A stretch of DNA of 52,639 bases from Clostridia bacterium. Its GTDB lineage: Bacteria > Bacillota > Clostridia > Christensenellales > Borkfalkiaceae. Where the stretch lies: assembly GCA_017463145.1 (NCBI GenBank), contig JAFTPR010000014.1:1-52639 (forward strand), read 5' to 3'. The notes beneath the pieces are model-generated. The model saw nothing but the letters and a program-made list of their open reading frames with translations, did no database searches and was not told the origin of the DNA. The position numbers and the translations under genes are program-made. Of this stretch, positions 1 through 8,000 are shown in pieces. Positions within the stretch are counted from its first letter, which is position 1, and the number at the start of each line of letters is the position of its first letter.

Positions 1-1
1 G

Positions 2-86
2 TTTGCGGACGTTTTTCGCGTGAACCTGTGATAATCCAAAACTTCGGCGAACTATTTTCCACCACGCAAAAAGCACCCATCAAGGG
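2..86. repeat. 85-bp direct repeat, copy 1
   Basis: This 85-bp stretch is repeated without visible change at 193-277, 191 bp downstream. It ends exactly at the sequence that forms the left arm and loop of the tRNA terminator (…AGCACCCATCAAGGG). In this copy the right arm is missing and unrelated sequence (87-192) follows. It also carries TGAACCTGTGA (21-31), which matches the T-arm of the tRNA gene at 308-318. It begins at the window edge, so further copies may lie outside. No ORF is evident in it. Confidence 0.9.
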
Positions 87-192
87 AAGATTGTATAATT
101 TTTAGACAACAGGTATCTGCCGTTTCCCGCAAGCGGGTACCCTCGGCAGAGCTTCAAAACGCCGACTGCCTTACGAGTTTTCTCACGCCCCA

Positions 193-277
193 TTTGCGGA
201 CGTTTTTCGCGTGAACCTGTGATAATCCAAAACTTCGGCGAACTATTTTCCACCACGCAAAAAGCACCCATCAAGGG
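193..277. repeat. 85-bp direct repeat, copy 2
   Basis: Second copy of the repeat at 2-86, abutting the tRNA-Val terminator. Here the end of the repeat supplies the left arm and loop of a complete terminator hairpin whose right arm (275-285) continues beyond it. The 106-bp spacer between the copies (87-192) has no recognisable gene, but contains AGACAACAGG (104-113), identical to the tRNA 3' acceptor/T-stem region at 295-304. Confidence 0.9.
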
Positions 278-285
278 TGCTTTTT
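259..285 (-). terminator. Rho-independent terminator of the tRNA gene
   Basis: Perfect 11-bp inverted repeat AAAAAGCACCC / GGGTGCTTTTT with a 5-nt loop. Read on the minus strand it follows the tRNA CCA end by a few bases and ends in a T-run, so it should terminate the tRNA transcript. The A/T symmetry would also let it act on the plus strand. Confidence 0.85.
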
Positions 286-288
286 ACG

Positions 289-366
289 TGGTGGAGACAA
301 CAGGACTTGAACCTGTGACCTCTCGCATGTGAAGCGAGCGCTCTAACCAACTGAGACTATGCCTCC
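289..366 (-). tRNA. tRNA-Val (CAC), D-stem with one extra base
   Basis: The minus strand folds into a tRNA. The acceptor GGAGGCA/TGTCTCC pairs over 7 positions (one G-T), the anticodon stem is CTCGC/GCGAG with loop TTCACAT, so the anticodon is CAC (Val, GUG codons), the T-arm is ACAGG-TTCAAGT-CCTGT, the discriminator is A and CCA is encoded. The D-arm reads TA-GTCTC-AGTTGGTTA-GAGC, where the usual form is TA-GCTC-…-GAGC. A T (plus-strand position 356) is therefore inserted and must bulge. It could be functional with a bulge or a decaying supernumerary isoacceptor. It has its own promoter and terminator. Confidence 0.85.
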
Positions 367-400
367 GCTTGTTTAGCCGCCACAGCGGGCAACTATGCTT

Positions 401-429
401 ATTATAGCACCGTCGCCCATAAATGTCAA
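401..429 (-). promoter_or_regulatory. Consensus promoter of the tRNA-Val gene
   Basis: On the minus strand, TTGACA (424-429), a 17-bp spacer and TATAAT (401-406). A start site near 394 would give a short 5' leader before the tRNA 5' end at 366. Both boxes are perfect sigma-A consensus. Confidence 0.88.
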
Positions 430-438
430 TTACTTTTT

Positions 439-455
439 ATCGGTATTTTACCGAT
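439..455. other. Hairpin between glmS and the tRNA promoter
   Basis: Inverted repeat ATCGGTA-TTT-TACCGAT just past the glmS stop codon. The T-run follows it on the plus strand (TTTTTTATTTT), while the minus strand has an A-run. It is therefore not a textbook terminator for glmS, but is the only hairpin available before the tRNA promoter. Confidence 0.5.
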
Positions 456-480
456 TTTTTATTTTCTGCCCTTGCATACG

Positions 481-2292
481 CTACTCCACCGTAACACTTT
501 TGGCGAGATTTCGAGGCTTGTCAACGTCCTCTCCGCGCTCCACCCCGCAATAGTAGCCCAAAAACTGCAACGGCACAACCGCCACACTCGCAAACAAACG
601 ACTATTCGGCACAGACAAGGTCACCTCCGCCCCTTCAACGTTTTTCCCTTCGCCTGCAACGGCAATCGTAAATGCACCGCGCGCTTTGACTTCCGCCAAA
701 TTGGACACCGTTTTTTCAAACATACTGTCCACTACGCAAACGACGGGCGTACCCGTTTCAATCAGCGAAATCGCGCCATGTTTCAGCTCCCCTGCGGCAT
801 ATGCCTCGGCGTGGATATAGCTGATTTCTTTCAATTTCAAGCTTCCCTCCATTGCCGTAGCATAATCTACCCCGCGCCCGATAAAAAACACGTTTGGCTG
901 TTTTGCAATGCGCTTCGCCGCCTGTTCCGCTTCGCCTCGTATTTCCAACGTCTGCGAAAGCTTTGCCGGCAATGCAACAATCTCTTCTATCCATGCCCGA
1001 TATGCCCGTTCGTCCAATCCCCCCCTGCCTCTTGCCAACTCCACACCAAGCAAATATCCCGCTACGAGTTGCGTGGAATATGCTTTTGTGGTAGCAACGG
1101 CGACCTCTGTACCCGCCTGCGTATACAGCGTATATTTTGCCTCCCGCGCAATAGACGAGCCGTACACGTTGACAATGGCAAGCGTTTCCGCGCCCGCCCT
1201 TTTTGCCTCCCGCACCGCAAACAGTGTATCCGCCGTTTCCCCCGACTGACTGATTGCCACCACAAGCGCATCTTTTCCCAAAAGCGGGTTACGATAGCGA
1301 AATTCGGAGGCAAGCTCTACACGGGTCGGAATTTTCGCCACGGACTCGAAAAAATACTGCAATACCAACCCTGCGTGGTACGCCGAACCGCAAGCAACAA
1401 TCCATACCTGCCCCCTCTCTTTGAGCATTTTTTCGCTTATTCCCGCCGCCGAAAAGTCGATAAAACCGTCTTTGAGCAGGGCATTGATCGTCCTTTCGAC
1501 CGCCTTGGGTTGTTCAAAAATTTCTTTAAGGGTAAAATGCGCAAACGCGCCCTTTTCCGTTTCCTCCCCACTTGTTTTAGCCCTAACGGCAACTTTTTTT
1601 ATCTCTTGTGCCCGTTCGTCGTAAAAACGCGCCTCACCCGCCGTGATTTGCGCAATCTCTTTATTCTCCATATAATACAAATCGCCTGTATACTCGGCAA
1701 TTGCAGGCGCGTCGGAGGCAAGAAAACTTTCCCCGTTTGCAACACCGACAAGAAGTGGGCTATCTTTTCTAATGGCGTATATTTCCCCTTCATATTCTTT
1801 GAACAACACCGCTAGCGCATACGAGCCTTCCACCTGTTCCATAAACCGAGAAAGCGCTTGCAACGGCTCACCCTCTTGTTTCAAACAATAATCCAGCCAT
1901 TTTACAGCCACCTCTGTATCCGTTTGCGAATAAAAGGCGTATCCCTTTTCAACAAGCATTGTTTTTAAACGCGCGTAGTTTTCGATAATGCCGTTATGGA
2001 CAGCAACGACCGCCAAATCTTCGCTTGTATGCGGGTGCGCGTTTTCCTCCGTCGCCTTGCCGTGCGTAGCCCAACGAGTATGCCCAATACCACAAGTCCC
2101 TACAAGGTTTTCACTCTCCGTTTTATACTTCAACACGTACACCCTACCCGCATTTTTTGAGATACGGGTAGTTTTTCCGTCGCAAACAGCAACGCCCGCC
2201 GAATCGTAACCGCGATATTCCAGCCGTTCCAACCCCTTTAATAAAATGGGCAAAGCCTGCCTTTTTCCCGTAAAACCGACTATTCCACACAT
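481..2292 (-). CDS. glmS: Glutamine-fructose-6-phosphate aminotransferase (isomerizing)
   Basis: Converts fructose-6-phosphate and glutamine to glucosamine-6-phosphate, the entry step for peptidoglycan and other amino sugars, in the cytoplasm. The start is set at the ATG of MCGIVGF (2292) because the second residue must be the N-terminal nucleophile Cys after Met removal; an AAGAGG ribosome site lies about 9 nt upstream. The upstream extension adds 11 unrelated residues. At 603 aa it has the usual length: an N-terminal glutaminase (class II amidotransferase, residues 1-230) followed by two SIS sugar-isomerase domains, ending in the family tail PRNLAKSVTVE. The gap to the upstream gene (2293-2379) is too short for a glmS ribozyme. 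Very confident. Confidence 0.97.
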   Translation of the reverse strand: MCGIVGFTGKRQALPILLKGLERLEYRGYDSAGVAVCDGKTTRISKNAGRVYVLKYKTESENLVGTCGIGHTRWATHGKATEENAHPHTSEDLAVVAVHNGIIENYARLKTMLVEKGYAFYSQTDTEVAVKWLDYCLKQEGEPLQALSRFMEQVEGSYALAVLFKEYEGEIYAIRKDSPLLVGVANGESFLASDAPAIAEYTGDLYYMENKEIAQITAGEARFYDERAQEIKKVAVRAKTSGEETEKGAFAHFTLKEIFEQPKAVERTINALLKDGFIDFSAAGISEKMLKERGQVWIVACGSAYHAGLVLQYFFESVAKIPTRVELASEFRYRNPLLGKDALVVAISQSGETADTLFAVREAKRAGAETLAIVNVYGSSIAREAKYTLYTQAGTEVAVATTKAYSTQLVAGYLLGVELARGRGGLDERAYRAWIEEIVALPAKLSQTLEIRGEAEQAAKRIAKQPNVFFIGRGVDYATAMEGSLKLKEISYIHAEAYAAGELKHGAISLIETGTPVVCVVDSMFEKTVSNLAEVKARGAFTIAVAGEGKNVEGAEVTLSVPNSRLFASVAVVPLQFLGYYCGVERGEDVDKPRNLAKSVTVE

Positions 2293-2331
2293 ACACAAAT
2301 ACCTCTTATGCAGTATATGCAACAATATACT

Positions 2332-2357
2332 AAAAAAACCGCCCTCGGCGGTTTTTT
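2332..2357. terminator. Terminator between the SipW cassette and glmS
   Basis: Hairpin ACCGCC-CTC-GGCGGT flanked by seven A and six T, so it can act on both strands. On the minus strand it ends the transcript from 4793-2380 just before glmS. No clear glmS promoter was seen between it and the glmS start. Confidence 0.85.
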
Positions 2358-2379
2358 CTATTCGTATTATACCAATATA

Positions 2380-3081
2380 TTAAGTAGGTGAGCCTTGCAC
2401 CCAAGTTTCGGGATCAAACGAGGCAATTTTGCTTCGGGTGATATTCGTCACCTGACTTTCTTCATAGTACGCAGACTTGGCATAACCAACGCTACTCGTC
2501 GTTTCTGTCCATTCACTGTTTTGATACGTAACAATGGTACGGTAAACAGGAGAGATAATCACTTTTCCGCTCTCATACGCGCTGGCATCCGTATTTGCCA
2601 CTTCCGTTTTGAGCGCATCCATATCCACGGAAGTTGTGAAAATATGGTATTCCGTACTGCTCACAAACCAAATCAAGAAAGAAAGATCACGTTCGGAAAG
2701 CTTGAAATCCGCAGCAAGATCGTCGCCCTGCTTAATTGCCATACTGCCTATGGTATCACGATTCCAAGTATTTTTACGCTTATAAATTTCTTTGGAAAGA
2801 TACGACCCGTTGGTGGGTATACCCAAAAACGTTCTCGTCGTTTCGTTGTTCAAGCCAATCGAATCACTCAACAAGTCCTGTATCAACAACTTATGGCTAT
2901 CTGAAATATCCCCGCCAGGCAAAACCAAATCCGTTTCCCACTCGCCCATACCGGCATTTATGACCCCGCTTTCCTCTTTCACGCCATCCGCAAAAGACCA
3001 CGAAGCGTAAACACCCGTTGAAACAAGCATAGCGCAAAGCGCGCCGACAACGGTCAATTTTCCAAGAAAATGTTTCCGCAT
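2380..3081 (-). CDS. SipW-class signal peptide exported protein
   Basis: A 233-residue exported protein of unknown function. The N-terminus MRKHFLGKLTVVGALCAMLV…GVYASWSFADG has the basic start, hydrophobic core and the YA(S/T)W(S/A)FA(D/E) cleavage-site style of SipW-class signal peptides. That class is found on TasA-like matrix proteins and is normally encoded beside its peptidase. The start is the ATG at 3081, because the GAGGTG ribosome site sits 8 nt upstream; a GTG at 3093 would overlap the RBS and the end of the peptidase gene. The mature part shows no domain I recognise; it is polar and Ser/Thr-rich. It is translationally coupled to the peptidase gene (TGA at 3090-3092) and is the last gene of the cassette. 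Confidence 0.8.
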   Translation of the reverse strand: MRKHFLGKLTVVGALCAMLVSTGVYASWSFADGVKEESGVINAGMGEWETDLVLPGGDISDSHKLLIQDLLSDSIGLNNETTRTFLGIPTNGSYLSKEIYKRKNTWNRDTIGSMAIKQGDDLAADFKLSERDLSFLIWFVSSTEYHIFTTSVDMDALKTEVANTDASAYESGKVIISPVYRTIVTYQNSEWTETTSSVGYAKSAYYEESQVTNITRSKIASFDPETWVQGSPT

Positions 3082-3089
3082 TGCGCACC

Positions 3090-4037
3090 TCACTTATACC
3101 GTTTTTCCAACTCCGCCAAATCGATCGGCTTGGAAAAATCCGTAACGGGCAACAGCTTGATATATCCCGCAAGCGCTCCGTTGACGGGAATAGGCTTGCC
3201 CTCGACGGCGTTTTGCACCGTTTTTTGCGTAGCTTTTGCCACGGCCTGCTTCTTCCTGTTTGCAAGAATGAAAGCAAGACGAGCCTCCTCCTCTTTGACG
3301 ATTTTTTTCTCCATCAAAGGCGAGAGGAACATCTCCAACAAAATCAGTAAAATACATATATATCCCGCAGGCGACTGCAAAAACATAACGAAACTGCCGA
3401 CAAAGCGCAACTTTTCCCCACGGTAGATAGCTTTCATTTGCGAATAGCGCACGGGGAACTTATCCGCTTTTTCCACAAGGTCACCCTGTAAAAGGAAATA
3501 GCGTTCGCTCGGGTGTTTTTCGTTCGGTTCTTCAATCCCGACGATACGGTGAATAAGCAATACGTTATCCACTTCGTACACAACGATATCATACAGTTTC
3601 AAATCTTCTTCTTTGGGAAGCGCATGCGTAAGCACGATATCAAAACGGGAAAAATGGTTGTTCAGATTGTTTTCAAATAAATACGTATTCTTTTCATACT
3701 TTGCAGACATAGAATCGCTGTATACAACGCGCGGAACGGGAATTGCCGAATTGACCTTGTCCTCGACAATCTGCAAATACACCGTAGCCCCCAAAACCAA
3801 AACCACAACACAAGCAAAAAAGACGGAGAGGGCTTTGGAGAACCAACCCGCTTCGTTTTTCTTGCCTCGTTTTTTAGCTTTTAGATATTCTCCGTAAATG
3901 CGTTGATCCTCCGCCCCCGAACGGATTAGACGGACAAACAGCTTCGCCGTATGAATAATCAGCGCGGAAAATACCCCTGTCAGCAAAACAAAGACGATTA
4001 GGCATAATATAAGCACGTATTTTTCAAAAGATGTCAT
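3090..4037 (-). CDS. SipW-type (ER-type) signal peptidase I
   Basis: A membrane serine protease that should release the two neighbouring SipW-class preproteins. The 315-residue form begins at the ATG 4037 (MTSFEKYVL), with a weak GGTGA upstream. There is a transmembrane segment near residues 6-28, a second near 72-91, then the catalytic part: SDSM (Ser109), LYDIVVYEVDN…LLIHRIVG (His163 in place of the Lys of ordinary signal peptidases) and RYFLLQGD (Asp186). Together these are the Ser-His-Asp boxes of the archaeal/ER/SipW type. A third membrane span (about 215-235) and a basic cytoplasmic tail rich in Lys and Glu follow. The tail is longer than in Bacillus SipW as I know it. The gene sits between its two likely substrates. 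Confidence 0.88.
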   Translation of the reverse strand: MTSFEKYVLILCLIVFVLLTGVFSALIIHTAKLFVRLIRSGAEDQRIYGEYLKAKKRGKKNEAGWFSKALSVFFACVVVLVLGATVYLQIVEDKVNSAIPVPRVVYSDSMSAKYEKNTYLFENNLNNHFSRFDIVLTHALPKEEDLKLYDIVVYEVDNVLLIHRIVGIEEPNEKHPSERYFLLQGDLVEKADKFPVRYSQMKAIYRGEKLRFVGSFVMFLQSPAGYICILLILLEMFLSPLMEKKIVKEEEARLAFILANRKKQAVAKATQKTVQNAVEGKPIPVNGALAGYIKLLPVTDFSKPIDLAELEKRYK

Positions 4038-4067
4038 ATATTCACCCACATCGCAACAAACGACCTA

Positions 4068-4091
4068 TCCCACGATACGGATACCGTGGGA
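4068..4091 (-). other. Intercistronic hairpin
   Basis: TCCCACG / CGTGGGA, a 7-bp stem with a 10-nt loop in the 93-bp gap between the first secreted-protein gene and the peptidase gene. No T-run follows on the minus strand. It may reduce readthrough or protect the 3' end of the upstream message, keeping the secreted protein more abundant than its peptidase. That role is inferred. Confidence 0.5.
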
Positions 4092-4130
4092 CAAGCGTAA
4101 GTAATTTATGAAAACAAATCAAAAAGTTTA

Positions 4131-4793
4131 TTAAGCCTCGCTGACCGTAATAACGAAATGCCCTTTTGCAAGCGTCGCATTCATCTCGTCGTATTTGGCT
4201 TTCGTGTCAATATAAAAATCGTCGTCTTTCGTATCCGTCGTTGTAGTACCGGCAAGAACGATACCTACATTCTCAGGCTGAATCTTCCACGTAAACGTGT
4301 AAATTCCATCATTGTCTGAATCGTCTTTCACCGCCTGACCTTTCGAAAGTTGAATCGGATTAGCCGCATCATTCGTAATCTCAAAGATTATCTTCTCGCC
4401 GTTACCATCATTAAACTTCCATTGGTCAATTGATGCAGGGCCACCCGCATAAGCCGCATACGAAATAACTGCATTCAAATCAATACCGTGCTGTTTAACG
4501 TCTGCCGAAGCATTGGCAGAAGGCGTAAACGTTACCGTAATCACACCGTTCTTTTTCAAGTCCGCATAATGATTGTTGTCCGCGTCGTCTACCGCAAGCG
4601 TGAATCCACCCTCGCCCATAACCGCAACACTGAGCGTACCTTTCTCGCTCGTACCCGTCGTACCGGTCATTGCTACGTTTACCGTCGTGTTTGCAGAAGG
4701 CGCGTCCAATTCTGCGAACGACCAAGTTGCATACACGCCGCCAACCGTAACTACCGTTGCCAAAGCAGCCAAAACGCCTAATTTCTTTTTCAT
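4131..4793 (-). CDS. SipW-class secreted, TasA-like protein
   Basis: A 220-residue secreted protein and first gene of the cassette. MKKKLGVLAALATVVTVGGV then YATWSFAELDAPSANTTV is a clear SipW-class signal peptide with cleavage expected near the YATWSFA motif. The mature part is Thr/Ser/Ala-rich and has short alternating beta-type stretches ending in AKGHFVITVSEA. That composition resembles TasA/camelysin-like matrix proteins, but I cannot show homology from sequence alone. ATG 4793 is preceded by GGAGG at good spacing and by a perfect-consensus promoter, so expression is probably high. A biofilm-fibre or surface-layer role is an inference from the signal type and the adjacent SipW-like peptidase. 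Confidence 0.8.
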   Translation of the reverse strand: MKKKLGVLAALATVVTVGGVYATWSFAELDAPSANTTVNVAMTGTTGTSEKGTLSVAVMGEGGFTLAVDDADNNHYADLKKNGVITVTFTPSANASADVKQHGIDLNAVISYAAYAGGPASIDQWKFNDGNGEKIIFEITNDAANPIQLSKGQAVKDDSDNDGIYTFTWKIQPENVGIVLAGTTTTDTKDDDFYIDTKAKYDEMNATLAKGHFVITVSEA

Positions 4794-4814
4794 AATTTGT
4801 TACCTCCGTTTTAC

Positions 4815-4832
4815 CGAGAGTATACACTCTCG
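4815..4832 (-). promoter_or_regulatory. Palindrome at the 5' end of the SipW-cassette transcript
   Basis: CGAGAGT-ATAC-ACTCTCG: a 7-bp stem with a 4-nt loop. It begins a few bases after the predicted transcription start (near 4838) and upstream of the ribosome site. It could be an mRNA 5' stabilising stem or a repressor operator. It contains GTATAC, also present twice in the leader of the giant protease gene. Confidence 0.6.
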
Positions 4833-4844
4833 TATTCTATATAT

Positions 4845-4873
4845 AGTATAACACTTTCCCTAGCCCTTGTCAA
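4845..4873 (-). promoter_or_regulatory. Promoter of the SipW cassette
   Basis: Minus-strand TTGACA (4868-4873), 17-bp spacer, TATACT (4845-4850). It drives 4793 to 2380; no other good promoter was seen inside the cassette. Confidence 0.87.
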
Positions 4874-4924
4874 CAGAAAAACAACAACCCACTACGTCCC
4901 CAATAAACAAATTTTTCGATAACG

Positions 4925-4945
4925 GCAATTCATTTTTTGAATTGC
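4925..4945. other. Small AT-rich hairpin
   Basis: GCAATTCA-TTTTT-TGAATTGC in the 207-bp gap between the giant protease gene and the SipW-cassette promoter. It may help end the giant transcript; there is no T-run after it on the minus strand. Confidence 0.4.
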
Positions 4946-5027
4946 TATATGAAGTACACCTATTTGCGTCACATTGGCGGCGTAAGCGCTTCGTCAACTT
5001 TTAAAAAAGTACAGCGCCCGACGTTGC

Positions 5028-5073
5028 ACAATCAAATCGGCAATTTTTTCACGAAACCTGCCGATTTGATTGT
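5028..5073. terminator. Long inverted repeat after the giant protease gene
   Basis: A perfect 15-bp inverted repeat ACAATCAAATCGGCA / TGCCGATTTGATTGT with a 16-nt loop, starting 8 nt after the stop codon of the minus-strand gene. The T-run follows on the plus strand (TTTTTAAA), so on the minus strand it lacks the usual U-tract. It still marks the 3' end of this 15-kb gene and may block exonucleases. Confidence 0.6.
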
Positions 5074-5080
5074 TTTTAAA

Positions 5081-8000
5081 TTATTTAAATCTTCTCTTAC
5101 GCAAGATAAAGAACAGCACCGTACCCACACCCGATACACCGCCTACGGCAACGACTACCGTCGTGGCAACGTTATTACCTTTGCCGGGTAAAGCGGGAAT
5201 AATTTCCCCCTCAACCGCCTCACCGCAGACCTCGCAGTACTTTTGCCTGTATCCTTGGATAAACTCTTGCGGTTCTTGCACAACTACCCAATCGCCCGCC
5301 GTGTGCGGCACAATCGGAAAATCCTCGTACGTGTCGTAAGAACATTCCGTACAGTACACATACGCTTTGTGTCCCTTTTCCGTACATGTGGCGGGTTTTT
5401 CGTCCACGTGTACAAGACTATGCGGCGTCATTGCCACCGATCTTGTTTGTCGCGTATCACAATGCTCACAATGGCGCGCTTCCTCTCCGCCTCTTGTGCA
5501 AGTCGCAGGAAGCACTACCATCCAATCGGTAAAGCTATGCCCGATAGCCGCAATCTCCTTCGTTTCCAGCGCCGAGCAAATATCGCACTTTCTGAATTCT
5601 TCACCCGTCGTTTCACAAGTAGCTTTTGAACCCGTTTCCCATTCGGAGAACGTATGCCCCGTTGCTTCAACCTCACGCGTTTGCGTATCACCGCAAGAAC
5701 TACACTTTCTGCTTTCCTCGCCTGCCGTTTCACACTTCGGTTTCGTTGTTTCCGTCCAATCGGAATACGAATGCCCCGTAGGCGCAAGCGTTTCGGTTAC
5801 CGTATCACCGCATACCGTACACGTTTTAGTTGCCACCGTTCCCGTAGTGCAAGACGGCGTACCCGTCCAATCGGAATACGAATGCCCCGTTGCTTTAATC
5901 GCTTGATAGGTGGTATACGCACAGCGGGTACATGTTTCGTACGGTTCGTAACCGTCCTCAAAGCAAGTTGCCGCCAAGCCCTCGTGCGTACGGATATCGT
6001 GTCCGATCGCCGCTACGCGTTGCGCGCTGACGTATTCCCCGCAAGTTTCGCAAGGATATGCCACCACCGCGCCAACCAAACAGTTTCCTTCTTCTATCAC
6101 GAGCGGTTCGCCCAAGCTATGTTCGCACGAAGTACCTTGCACAGAAGAACCGTAACCTAAACTGCTGACAGCCGAATGGGTCATATACACGCCGCAACCC
6201 TTACATTGATACAAATGCAACTGCTCCGAGCCACCGAACACAAGATCAACAATCAATGCCAACAGGCGTTCTATCAGCGAACGAGCCTCCGTCACGCGCA
6301 CGTAGGCATGTTCCGTCTTTTGCGTAACCGAATCAAACACCTCGCCGCACTCCTTGCAAACGTAATGCGCGACTCCATTCTTTTGACAGGTTGCTTTCTG
6401 CAAGGAATCTATCGTAAATGCGTGTCCCTTTGCGCCCGTCACCCTGTTTTCCCAAGCAAAGCAAACGGAGCATTGTCTTTCATCCATACCCGCTTTCACG
6501 CAGGTTGCCGCCAAAACCTCCTGCCATTCGCCGTACGAATGTCCTGCGCAAGCGGTATAATTATCCGCATACGTACCACCGCAAGTCGAGCAGGTATGCA
6601 AATCGTACCCCTCTGCTTCGCAAGTTGGAGCAACCGTAATTACCGAATACGAATGTCCCTTTACCGCTGTGAAATCGGTAGCGTACCATTCCCCGCAAAC
6701 CGTACACACGTGTTTTTGATATCCCTGCGCTTCACAAGTAGATTGCACCAATATCGGATCAGCGTATTCGTGACCGTCGCCGTCGTGTACCCAAAGTGCG
6801 GTAAACGTAAGTGCTTGCGTGGTAGTCACGCCTTCTTCGTATCCGTCCCAGCCGAGGAACGTATACCCTTTCCTCGTCGGATTTTTCGGCAACGTCAAAA
6901 CTTCGCCATACGGCAACGCAAAGGTTGCGTATACACCGCCAAAGCCGTCAAAGAAGTTGACGGGATACTTGTTTACCACCCGTTCTATCAACGCATATGC
7001 CGAAAAATCATACGCCGCCGTTGCAGAAATCGTATCTGCCACTCCGTCACCGTTCAAGTCCCAGCCGACCAAGCGATAAGAATACTGCTCGTTGCCCTCC
7101 TTATAGTAATAGGGTTGGCGCACCACCTGCGAATTGAGATAGAACCCAACGTCTATCAGCTCGCTGTTCTCGTCATAGAACTTCGCCGTTATCCAATTTT
7201 CCCCGTAATAGACGGGATTCTCGCCGTTCCAACCCTCGTAATACGCCCAAGCCTTTTCAAACTCCTCTTCCGCATAGATAGTCACGTCGAAATATCTAAA
7301 CAACCAATTGGAACGCACGTCACACCCGTCAAGCAGGACGATATTTTTCAACGCCGCCGAGTTATAAGACATGTTGGCGTTTTGAATACTGCACCCGTCG
7401 TACACAACCGTTTCGAGGTTTTTATAATCATACAACCGCAACGCAGGATTGCCCACGACGATATATTTGAGCATAGGCAAAGCCACTCCGTATGCGATCG
7501 AATAGATCGTTTCGTCAATATACGTCACGTTTTCGTCCGCCTCGAACAACGCCCCGCCCACGATAAAGCAACCGTTCTTCGTCCAATTCGCTTTATCTTC
7601 AAAATACGGCGTACCTTCAAACGGATTATAATCCACCGTCGTCAGCTTCCCTTTTACCGTAACGGAAAGCAAGGAGGAGCAATCCTTGAACGCGCTGCTA
7701 AGCGACACCACGCTTTCGGGCAAATACACCTCCGTCAACGCCGTACACTTCCAAAACGCGCCCGAACCCAGCGTTTCCACCCCATTTTCAATGGTCAAGC
7801 TCGTCAACAAATCGCAATCTGCAAACGCGGAAGAACCGATACTCTTAACGGTGGACGGCACGGTGAGGGAAACGAGCGGTTTGCCGCGGAATGCGCTGTT
7901 CCCGACCACATACGCCTCGCCGAAAATATCCTTGGGCAACGTAAGTTCCGTTTCCGTTCCGACATAATCGACAAGGGTATACGCCCCGTTCGAATTCAAG

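Noticed and set aside
1-370. Prophage or integrative element at the tRNA
   Set aside because: The repeats hint at recombination, but no integrase, excisionase or phage gene is present in the window.
472-1815. 447-codon plus-strand frame opposite glmS
   Set aside because: It is the antisense shadow of a certain glmS; the composition is Arg/His/Cys/Phe-rich and no ribosome site precedes it.
2293-2379. glmS ribozyme upstream of glmS
   Set aside because: Only about 87 bp separate the genes and a terminator hairpin uses part of it; no ribozyme core was seen.
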